From positions 17,759,095 through 17,823,094 of the forward strand of contig NC_063160.1 in the NCBI RefSeq assembly GCF_020921035.1: 64,000 nt of DNA, written 5' to 3'. The first letter of the stretch is position 1; each line of letters opens with the position of its first letter. Position numbers and translations under genes: made by a program. Below the pieces are notes generated by a model. It made no database searches. It was given only the letters and a program-made list of their open reading frames with translations, and was not told the DNA's origin. The DNA comes from Rhodamnia argentea. Its lineage: Eukaryota; Streptophyta; Magnoliopsida; Myrtales; Myrtaceae. Shown here in pieces: positions 47,605 through 58,417 of the stretch.

Positions 47605-49200
47605 TTAGGACAATGCGGGAGCATCAAGTGTTTATGAGACCGTCGTCACTTTGTACCAATTACACCAACTATAATAGGGCGAAAAAAGATTAATAAGCGA
47701 ATTAATGAGGAGGGGGAGAGATGAGTTGGACTTGGAAGTCACGACTGTTAATCCGGGAAACGGACCTTCCTAGTTCCTATCCTCTCACACTTCCTTCCTT
47801 TGATCAAATCAAACATTCAATCCTTCTACACACCCCCAATATCAATAATAATGCTAGGCATTGAATCCATCTCCCTCTCAATTTCCAGCAACCCTAACAC
47901 AAAAATCCTTTCTCAATGCCGCGAACACACGCTACAATTCAGTGTCGCTTCTCATAATTCTTGCGAGCACATATCGCGCCTATTACCGTTTTACCCACGA
48001 ATGCAATGTAAGCGTTAGGTTCAATTAATAATGACATCTCGACATTCCGAAACTATCCATTACCCCCACCAGTAGTAGTAGGAGATGTAAAGATGGATAC
48101 ATAGAATACCGTCCATATATAGAGTGCGTGTGCGAGTGAGTTGATGCATAGGAGGAATATCACCCAAATGCTTATGACCCATGTTCAATGCGTCACTGTT
48201 AAAGAGAATTTGGTGATTCTCATGGCTTGCTGAATAGTCATCAGAAACCAAAAGATAGGCCGGAAAAGTTGCAGAAAACCTCACTTCTGACGTCTCCTAT
48301 TGAATAGGCCGATTCATCCGAGTGAAACCATGAGAAGGAGTCAGGGCCACTACACAAGCCAAGCCATTGCCGAGAGGAGCACCTCTACACTTTTTATACA
48401 CATACCTTGCCCTAATTAACCAGCTTTGAAATCATCTGGAAGTGTTTGAAGGAAAAAAAAAATACTATTCATGTTTCTTTGATCAGATTTGGCTAAAGTT
48501 TGACTGAGCACAAGCGTCCATCTTAATTGAATTAACTCAAAGTTTACTTCCATGAAAACCCAATGACCCGATAATCCTAAACATACGGTTCGATTAAAAA
48601 AAAATTGGGAATCGTGAATTTCTGAAAATCAAACCAATTGGGCGGTAGCTATTATAAATTCAATAAACTCGATCGAGAATGGCTTTTCCATCCGACGTCT
48701 CATTAAGTCGGTTCTTTTCGCCTACAGAAAATCCAAGACCCGATTGTTTGGAAAATATGTGTCAAGAGTGATATATACATATATATATGGTGCCCATGTT
48801 ATCTATTTGTGTAGGACAATGTCAAAATTGGTCTAGTCATTCATCACTTATACCAACTGTACAACGTGAAACAAACCCAAATAGATAGGGTCAAGGGGAG
48901 AGTAAGCAAAGATTAATTAGCAATTAATGAGGAGGAGGAGGGGTGAATTGGAAGTCATGAGCTGTTAAAATCCCACAAAACGGACGTTTCTTGATTTTCT
49001 CCCACTTTCCTCCTTTGATCAAATCAAACATTCGCCCCATAATAATAGGCATTGGATTCATCTCATCCTCCATTTCCGGCAACCCTAGCACAAAAATTCT
49101 TTCTCAGTAGCCGTGAACAGACAGACGCACTACAATTCAGTGTCGCTTCTTATAATTCTTGCGGGCACAGCATCACACCTATATCAATCGCGTGCGCCCG

Positions 49201-49235
<35 letters not shown>

Positions 49236-49430
49236 GAAAGAGTTAAATGCTTATGACCAATGTCCAATGCCGAAAGGAAGGAGGGATTTCGTTGATCTCG
49301 AGTTTGGTGATTCAGTTCTAAACGTATTGCAAAAGACGAACATTTGGTGATTCTGATAAGTTGCTGAATGGTCGTCGGGATTTAGCAAAAGGAAAGAGAG
49401 ATTTCGATCGTCTCGACTTTGTTGTGGGTT
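47605..49430 (+). promoter_or_regulatory. Tandemly duplicated 5' flank of the COBRA-like gene
   Basis: About 47605-48290 and 48815-49430 are diverged direct copies, period about 1.2 kb. Shared words in order are 'aattaatgaggagg', 'cctttgatcaaatcaaacatt', 'aaccctaacacaaaaat/aaccctagcacaaaaat', 'ctacaattcagtgtcgcttct' and 'atttggtgattct'. The second copy abuts the COBRA-like start codon (49442), so the duplicated unit is promoter plus 5' leader. The first copy has no coding exon after it. A GA run (49204-49233) is present only in the second copy. Confidence 0.7.
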
Positions 49431-49441
49431 GAAACGTCGGG

Positions 49442-51627
49442 ATGGGTTTGGTTTTGATGTTGGGTTTGATCATGACTTTGTATCTTGCGAGCTTCGCTCC
49501 ACTGTCATGTGAGTAAGATTGTTCATTCCACTTCTTTCTTTCTTTCTTTTTCCTGTCACAATTTTTTGTTCTTTCTCCATCGAAAACATGGTAGATATCA
49601 CTAGGAACTGATGGGCTCCTTTCACGGCAGATGGGTACGATCCATTGGATCCGACTGGGAATATCACCATCAAATGGGATATCATACAAGGCGATGTTGG
49701 CAATTACGTCGTAAGTTCTTCGTCACTTTCATATTTTAAAACATTCGATTGCGCAAATGAATACATTTCTCGTTTTACGACATCACATCATGGAAATGGG
49801 TCTTGTAAAAAGATCGGATTCGTTTGTTCTTTTGATGCGTGAACGACCGTTTTTTTCTTCCCCTTCTTTGATAGATGCCTGTCAGGCCTGTCTGTCCTAA
49901 CGATGTTTTGTTCCTCAGGAATCCTCCACAAGATGTTTGGTTCTCTCTTGTGGAGGATTAATCCATCTATTTCAAGATCCTCTTGATCATCTCCATTTTG
50001 GATGTTAGGCATGCACTGAAGTGAAGCTCGGTCCCGTTGCGCCTATACCCCGTTTTGTTTTGCAGGCGAAGGTGTCGCTGTTCAACTACCAACTGTTCCG
50101 GCACGTGGAGCCACCGGGTTGGAGACTGAGCTGGACGTGGGAAGGAGATGAGGTGATATGGAACATGGTAGGGGCGGAGGCTACTTTGCAAGGCAACTGC
50201 TCTAGGTTAAAAGGCAATCTCCCTCATTCCTGTGAGAAGAAGCCAGTGATTGTTGATCTCCTGCCAGGAACTCCCTACAACATGCAAGTGGCCAATTGTT
50301 GCAAGGGCGGTGTCTTATCATCCATGATTCAGGACCCTTCAAAATATGGAGCCAGTTTCCAAATGAGTGTTGGTGTTGGTTCAACTTCAGACACCGAAAC
50401 CAAATCACCGTACCCAATCCCGGCAAATTTTACCATAGAGCTTCCCGGGTATACCTGTGGTCCTCCTCTCAAAGTCCCTCCCAGCCGATTTACCAGCGAC
50501 GGTGGTCGTCGATGGACACAAGCAGTTGGTAACTAACGAGGATATCTCTTTCGAGTAATGTGACTTTATAATCTCTTCAGCCAACAAAAGAGAGATGAAA
50601 AACTGGCAGATTACTCTGACAGGAAGTTGAAAGATGAATAGGAATGTTTTGTTTAATGCATATATCCAGAGCAGAGCTACAGGGATAGAGCAATGCTGTA
50701 GTTCTGACATTTAGTAACAAACGTTTTGGTCGTTTTGATGTAGGCACATGGAACGTGACTTGTATTTACTCACAGATTCGAGCATCGCTAACGCCCAAGT
50801 GCTGTGTCTCCCTCTCAGCCTTCTATAATGCCACAATTGTTCCTTGCCCCACCTGCAGCTGTCACTGTCAAGGATTACCGGGGGCAAGTTGCACCAAGTA
50901 AACCCCATTCTTGAGCATTGGATTTGGTTTGACCTCTGTTTTTCTTAACCATCTGTTCAACCATTGATCATCTTATGAAACAGCAGCTCCAGCAAGCTGC
51001 CGCCGCTACTCCAGTTACCACACGATGCGACGGAAGAAGCGCCACCACTGGTAAGTTGTACGCAGCACATGTGCCCAATAAAGGTTCACTGGCACGTGAA
51101 ACAAAGTTACCGGGAGTATTGGCGAGTGAAAATAACAATCACCAACTTCAACTTCGCCAAAAACTACTCTCAGTGGAGCCTGGTGATGCAGCATCCAAAC
51201 CTCGGAAGCTTGACCGAAGTTTTCAGCTTCAACTACAAGCCACTTAATCAGCATGGACCCATCAGTAAGTAATCGAACGAAAAAGACGCACTTACGCACA
51301 TAGTTTTTTCTAATGTCATTTAACTCTTGCGGTTAAAATGGTCCAGACGATACTGGGATGTTTTGGGGAATCCAGTTCTACAACGACATGCTACTGCAAT
51401 CAGGCGATGGCGGGAATGTGCAGACGGAGATTTTACTGAATAAAGATGCAGGAATGTTCACTTTCAGAGAAGGGTGGGCTTTTCCAAGGAAGATTTCATT
51501 CGATGGCAATGAATGTGTGATGCCATCTCCAGAGGATTACCCCAGGCTACCCAATAGTGCCAATACTACTTTCAGATTCACTCTTTTGATAATTCCTTGT
51601 CTTCTCATTTTGATGTTTCTATTATAG
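49442..51627 (+). CDS. COBRA-like GPI-anchored cell-wall protein
   Basis: Six exons (49442-49508, 49631-49710, 50066-50528, 50744-50897, 50984-51264, 51347-51627) give 441 residues with frame kept throughout. The N-terminus is a signal peptide (MGLVLMLGLIMTLYLASF). The COBRA domain starts YDPLDPTGNITIKWDI. The Cys-rich region has KCCVSLSAFYN, the family's CCVS motif, and VPCPTCSC. The C-terminal half has CTQHMCPIKVHWHVK, NFNFAKNYSQW and GWAFPRKISF. The last 18 residues are hydrophobic (LLIIPCLLILMFLL), as in GPI-anchor signals. COBRA-like proteins sit at the outer face of the plasma membrane and bind or orient cellulose during wall growth. Several NxT/S glycosylation sites are visible. Which COBL member it is cannot be settled here; a COBL6-like type is a guess. 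Exon 5 has a CAGCAG acceptor that may give two forms differing by one serine. Confidence 0.92.
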
Positions 51628-52906
51628 CAACTCTGACGCCATAGCTTCTGTCTGTCGTCACTCAAATTGTAGCTCCTCACAGTGCAGAGGGACTGGCATG
51701 AATTGGCACATTCTAGTCCACATTTCTTAAATGGCAATTGTATTTGACCAAACTGAACACAGATCCACGAAATCTTTACCACCAAATTGCAGAGTAACCG
51801 TACTCGGCAAATTGAAGTGTATAAGCATTTCACAGCCCCATGCAGTTCGGTCAAAGTGAGCTAAATTTCCATTTTTTCCAATAATCACCTCTGTTTACCA
51901 AAAAGAAGTTGGACATTCCATCCGATCAGCACGAATTGTCTTCTTCTATTGGCATCCTAATAGAAATGCTTATCTAATGAAAAAAATTGTTATCAAATTG
52001 AATTCTCTTCTTCTCTTGAAGGTAAGAATCTTCATCACCTCTACAATCCTCCATCTCAATTAGCATCTTTTGTATACCACCATGCTCGAACAAAGTCTGT
52101 GCATATACAATTGACAGTATCTATTATGGACATAATTAACTCATCTTCATGTTCTTCCTTCCATTTTCATTGATCGCCCCTTACTGTAATCCTCCCATTT
52201 ATTCATGGCAGAATAAGACAGCATAGTAGAGACATCTTTCTCACAGTTGGGTTACTCGACTTCTGAAAAAACATGACTGCTAACACCAATGAGTCAGTCA
52301 AATTTTGACAGTTTCTTTCAGAAAACATATTTCATCATGATATGCACGCTAGACTACCCGTGATTCTTTTTCCCAATTCAATCAAAGTAAAAGATGAGAT
52401 GGAGAAAGTGATGAATATCCAGTATGTGTTTCCATAGCCCAATCAGAATTGAAAACAGGATACTGTCTTAATAGACTGCTCAAACAAAGCTTTCTCATCA
52501 TCTTGCATCACAAAAAATTGCACATCTACGCAGCCCAAAGGAAATTTCCTACTACGTTAAATTCTACAAACAGCCGCAGCTTTGTTGGTGAAGAATGGAG
52601 TAGATGACAAAAACTACAATTAGGTGAACATACAGTAGCAAGTTCATTTCCAAACTGCTTGAAGTAACCACCTCAGGTATATCAGCAGCCAGAGAACGGA
52701 TTTTCCAGCCATGACAACCAGGCGCTCAAGGTACTACTCGGTCAAAGATTAGGCTTAAGAGTTGAAAAGGAGGACATGTATTGGAGAGAGATGGTGCCAG
52801 GATGTAGGAGCCTATGCTCACCCGGCAAAACTTGATCCAACACGGGCACGAAGGCATGGACACAAGCAATCCAAATGGAGGCATGATAAAAGGGGGACAC
52901 CACAAC
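51628..52906. other. Convergent 3' region of COBRA-like and bZIP genes
   Basis: AT-rich, holds both 3'UTRs. No gene or repeat is recognised. Confidence 0.45.
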
Positions 52907-55469
52907 TTAAGTGTGCAGTGGACCACTCACAGTGTCTTGACCAGAATTGGCATCTTTGTGTTTCAAAGCGAGATTAGCAAACTGTGTATCAAGATCTTTA
53001 CTGGTGGTGCGTCGAAGACTGGAAGACGGTTGCTTGTGCTGCTGCTGCTGCTGTTGCAGTGGCTGCTGCTGCTGCTGATACAGTGCTCTTAGCCTTCCTA
53101 TCTCCCGCTCTAAAACCTCATGCTCCACTGGATGTAGATTGGATGTTATATTCATGAAGTAGTGAATAACAAGATACAGCAAAGATTCATAAAATGTGAG
53201 AAATAGTATCTGTTTCTGCCTCTCTACTTCAGAGGAAGCATCTTCACATGAAAATCTTCCTTACTCCACAAGAAAATAATCATTAGGATCTTGCCAGTTG
53301 CCACAAAGTGCCTCCCGCCTAAAAAAAGTGATTCTAGTTGGCTCTTACAGTCTTACAGGTGAAATATATCACTTCCCCCATATCAACCTTCCTTTCAATT
53401 TCTTTCTATGTGGCCACACGAATCTACCTTAGTTAACACATCCATTTCTGTCAAATCGGGTCAGCGTGCTCGTTTCTGTCTGCACCACAGTTCAAAACTC
53501 AGGTTGCAAAGTCATCCAGACAATTTCAGTGAGTTCCTTTTCTAATTCAAAATGAAGCAATGAAAGCAAAATGACCATACCCCTGCATCAATTCGCTAGC
53601 AAATGTGCAGGATAAATACATTAATTAACATGCTTATCCGATGGAGTCCAACCCTCCCACACTGTCCAGATACACTAAGTTATTAACTTTTTTTTTTTTG
53701 GTCGAAAACTAAGTTATTAACATTAGTAGATACATTTCCTAATTAGTTTCCGAAGCTTCTTGTTCAGTAAACAAAAACTACCTTTAAGCAATGAAAATGC
53801 CGTTTTAGGATTTAAAGCAGCAGAACTGGAAAACAGAATGATAAGGTTATTCGTCAAGAACATTACAGAAGAGTAAAATAAACTCACGGTATTTTATCAT
53901 TTGCTCTTGAGCTAAGCTTTCCAATCGTTGCTTTAGGGCTTTGTTTTCCATGCTCAAAATGAGATTTTGTTGGTTGAGAAACTCGAGCTCGGCCGATACG
54001 TCAGACCCTTCTGCCTGCACAATATCAGAAAGAAAGATTAAATCTAGAAATCCTGCAGTTATCTGCATTCCTCTCTTTGGGCATGAGTAATTCAGGATGT
54101 CATGTTCTACTGGGCCTTGCCTGTAAAGCTTGCACATTCCTTTCCAATTCAGCAATGTACTGAAGTTTCCGCACTCGTGAACGCTGAGCGAATTGCCTAC
54201 AAAGACAAATTGCTGGCCTTGTCATAACAAACAAACTATTAGAAGAAAATAACTGGGTACAAATTCAAAACTTAATCAAGGAACTCAATTCCAATGGGAA
54301 GAATCTACGACCTTAATCATAGCAACTCTAAGGCTTCATCCACAGTTATCTCATATAGATTTGCTATGACATTTTCACAAGCTTTTTCCTAGCAACCTCT
54401 AACATGGATCTGTTAAATAGCCACACAAGACACAGAAGAATAGGCACTTCTGTAGTATATATTAATTTTAAGGCAGTTAAGAAACAAGAATGTTGAAGCA
54501 ACTAGGAATTGCTCCAAAGCAAAGAAAACACAGTTCTATTGCAGCATGTGGACATTATTCGGTATGCTATTCTTATGTGATACTAATAGCAATCAGATAA
54601 AGTTGAATCGTTCATCATCCATCCAAAAGTATTGTGACAATCCCATAAAAAAAAACCGATGAAGAAATGGACTGTAAGACTCATAAATCAATCATATAGC
54701 GGAGACTCACACTTGTGGGGACAAGGCAAGTACGTGGTCCACTTGCACACACAAACAGATTATAGACAGAGTAAGAGGCATACTGTTTAGCACGTTTTGT
54801 ATCAGTCTCTGATGCAGAAGGCTTGATATGTGAACTGTCCCTTCTCTCAGAAGATTTTGAATCATTGGAACTGGATTCGACCTGATATTGCTTCTCACTT
54901 GCTCCAGAAGGAGCCCTATCTATCTCTTGCAAGGAATAAGACGGTCCAGAAGTCACACCACTGGGGGGAGCCACCTTATTTAAAGATGATTCCCAAACCC
55001 TACTACTCTGCTTAACAGAGCTTGCTTCTGGATGGAAAGAAGAATGACGACCATCTCGATAGTGATCAAAATCTTGAGCTCCCCAAGAAGGTACTGATAC
55101 CGTGTTTTTTAAAGCATATTCATCATGCGCTGCATAATCTAGAGAAAAATTAGCCACATCTACATATGCAAAGGAGTCACTTGATGAACGCCGATGACCG
55201 GCTCTTCGCACAGGAGTTTCTGGCTCATTGAGCAGATCATCAAGCCAGGATGGTTGCTCCTCTATTACAAGGCTCTCAGAGGATGTTCGTTGGTGGTGCA
55301 CATAACTGTCCCTTGGCTTCTGCACAGCTTTTGGTCCATTAGCTGCACTTGGCATGTAATCAGCAAATGATGAAGAGACGCTGGGAAATGGACTTTTGGG
55401 AGGCAGCAAAGCATGTCTCCCAGAGTACATGAAATTTCTGATGTTTGCTGTCCCCTTGGAATTCGCCAT
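52907..55469 (-). CDS. bZIP transcription factor, At4g06598-type
   Basis: Four coding exons (55469-54784, 54196-54121, 54014-53888, 53127-52907) give 369 residues. The start MANSKG at 55469 opens the family's N-terminal motif ([17 protein letters not shown]), followed by [19 protein letters not shown] and [15 protein letters not shown], Ser-rich sites likely to be phosphorylated. The basic region [21 protein letters not shown] runs into a leucine zipper with heptads through [23 protein letters not shown] Gln-rich stretch (CAG repeats, about 53037-53078) follows LRALYQ. In the basic region the invariant bZIP Asn is Lys (AKQQFAQRS). The intron after exon 2 begins GC, not GT (CAG|GCAAGG); only this junction keeps the zipper in frame. 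Closest relatives are Arabidopsis At4g06598 and, more distantly, bZIP34/61. Untranslated 5' exons probably extend to the CT run at 56634-56657. Confidence 0.88.
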
Positions 55470-57407
55470 GGCCAACTAGAAGCAGACCCTATCAATAAAC
55501 AAAGCGGAAAGCCAACACCACAAATATCACTAAGAGACCTTTTTTTTTTTGTGGGGGGGGGGGTCAAACTAAGAGACCTTTTAAAGAGTGAAAGACAAGA
55601 AATAAGAAATCCAACCACAACATTCAAAATCTTTCTCTCGTTAATCAATACAAGTTTCTTCCCATGCATGAGCAAATTTAGCGAGACTAACTATTTCATT
55701 AATAAATTGATGGAAAAGACTCTCCCACAACAAGAAAAGAGATAGGGGAAGTATCTATCTCATGGCTCTGAAACTTAAAATGAAAAAAGCATTAGGTTAT
55801 TTCTTCAGGTGAACTTTTAAACTTTACTAAAGAAGAGGTACTAGCCGGAGCTTAGACACGCAAAAATCATTTGCAAGCAAGAAGCTGTATGAATTCTGGG
55901 ATACCCATTATATCAACACAATGCCAACTAATGAATTATGAGTTCAAAACTGGTAATTGGACTCACGGGCAGTCCTAAGTAACTGACCTTGAGAGAATAA
56001 AATTTGGGATGTCAAAGCAGCAGCAGCAGCACAAAGGAAAACTGCCAGCTTTACAAGAGCCAGATAAAGGAGTAAAAAGTCACGTGCATAATCGGGGAAA
56101 AGGAAAGGAATGCTAGAGATTATCAGCCGCTAACAGGGACATGAACTCAAACCCTCCTATTCCCATGAAAGTAATAGTAGATCTCCTCAAACCGCGATTA
56201 CAAATTCACACGAAGTACGCAATTTCTCAGCTCCAGCATAGTAACAACTAATCAGATTCGAAGACAAAAAGGGGGAAAAAAAAATTCATGTCCCAATTCC
56301 TCAGCGTCCAAAAGGAAGATATGAAATTAGACACGTACATATCCAGACGAAGATGCGGCATCTTAAGAGAGGAAAAAAGGGTCCGACGCCAAAGTTAGTA
56401 ATTGAAGCAAGCAAAGCGGCCGGAATGTGTGATATTGGCAAAGACGACGAGCTGATTCTCACCGAATTGAGCAAGAATAGAAACAGAAACAAGAAACAGA
56501 TTCGATTTGGAATCGCAAAAGCGACTCCTTTGTCGTCAATAGAAAGCGAAATGCGAAACCTTTGAGAGGAAGTGTTGAATTCTGAGATCCCGAAACGCAA
56601 TGTGCAAAGACGCGAACTTCTTCTCTCCGCGCCCCCTCTCTCTCTCTCTCTCTCTCTGCAGGTGTGTGTGTGTTGGGGAGCTTTGGCTTTTCTGGGTTGA
56701 ATAAGGAGGTGGCTGGGCTGGACTGGAAAAGCATTAAAAGAATTGGAAAAGGCGTTCCTTTTCTTCTACTTCTCTTCTTTTTTTTTTCTTTTATTTAATA
56801 TTTTGGTAAACGCATTGCAAATTTTGTGATGATGATGGTTGACCCTTTTTTGTTTTTGGTTTTATTTTTTCTCTCCCGTTTCTTTCTGGTCCAAATCACC
56901 AATTACAAAATCATACAGTACCAAAAAGATTTCAGAGAAACAATTGAATAATTTGATTTTCGGGAAAATAATTGGGACATTACCACTTTTAAGGGTTATT
57001 CTCAATTAAATAAAAAGAAAAGAAAAGAAAGAACCCCTTTTTACTTTTCTCCTTTTTGCTTTGGTAAGGTGCTAATGAGGTGTCACTATGGATACATAAC
57101 TTCTATGCATGGCGGAGTCAAAACACAGCTTAATGAAAAGCCTGCCAGTTTACACAGATTGTCCTCCTTGTACTGCCCATTGAAAACATACGGATGGTAC
57201 GTGCAGAGACGAAAGAAGATGTATGTATAAAAGTCATTTTACGTTTTGTGCATGTCTTTTTACCGTATCAGAGATCAGAGAAGGAGAAATCACAGCGATA
57301 CTTGCGATTACCCCGCCGAAGATCAGTTAGAAAATGGGCATCACGCTGAACAGCGGAACAACACATAAAATACAGATCATTGCAACCAAGCTAGGTTGTT
57401 CTTAAGC

Positions 57408-57440
<33 letters not shown>

Positions 57441-58417
57441 CGAGAGAGAGAGAGAGAGAGAGAGAGAGGGCAGTTAGGAGTGCAAAAGGAGACAACCTGC
57501 TTCACACATGAAGTAGTTAGCACAAAATACAAAGTGGAGACAACAGATAAGCGGCTCCTGTACATTGTGACTTTTCAACATGTCGCAAAAACCAACCACC
57601 CAACAGCCTATCACCGGGTCCCTCATGCTCTTATGCAAAGTCTCTCTCTCTCCTCCCCCCCTCCCCCTCCTCTTTCTGACCTTGAATAGCGATCAAAGCA
57701 TTCTAGTTCATCATGCACAAGACAGTTACATGGGAAGCCCCTGGAAGGGTTTGGTCTTGTAGTAGAAAGCAACACAGTAACTGAAGCATTGCACTTGGGT
57801 CATAGGGAAGAGAAAATCTGGAGAAGAGAAACGGTCCACAACAAATCAAACTATTTTATCAACCCTTGAACAAACTAGCTTATAATGAAAGGAATTGGGA
57901 AAGATATGCCTTACCCATTGCATCTTTGTGAGAACTACGTGGTTCATGCGTACCGGGGCAGGACATATATAACGGTAAAGATGCAGTGCTACTTTACAAC
58001 TAAGGCATGAAAAAGGAAGAAGAAAGCCATAGGTATTCTCAGCTTGCCCACAAAGATCCAGTGCTACTTGATAGTCACTGAACTATCAGTAGAAGGTGAA
58101 GTTTATTCGATGTCGAACAACTTAATATAGCTCCATGACTCCGCATAAGATTGCATTAATAAACAGATTCCTCAAGCATTCAAAATATTAAGTGAGTTTC
58201 TGGAACATCACTGCCAATTACGTTACAAAATTAATCTAAAAGCCGAGTTCAATTCCACGTCTCAATGTACCATAAAATTTATTCACATATCCGGTATCGA
58301 GGCCAATAGTATCATGGCCATTACATGATCATTTGGATCGGTGAACAAGCTCAAACATTCTATCCCCCTTTTCACTTCAAGAAAATGAAGCGGAAAAAAA
58401 CTATTAATGCAGAAGTC
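55470..58417. other. bZIP 5' leader/intron region and intergenic DNA
   Basis: 55470-56660 probably holds the bZIP gene's 5'UTR and an intron. The (CT)n run at 56634-56657 is likely in its first exon. 56740-58417 holds no supported gene. A compound (TA)n(GA)n microsatellite occupies 57414-57468. Confidence 0.45.
57414..57468. repeat. Compound (TA)n(GA)n microsatellite
   Basis: About 13 TA units to 57440, then about 13 GA units from 57442. Likely highly polymorphic. Confidence 0.9.

Noticed and set aside
56353-56734. Frames on both strands near the bZIP 5' end
   Set aside because: They lie in the probable 5'UTR of the bZIP gene, next to its CT microsatellite, and match no protein.
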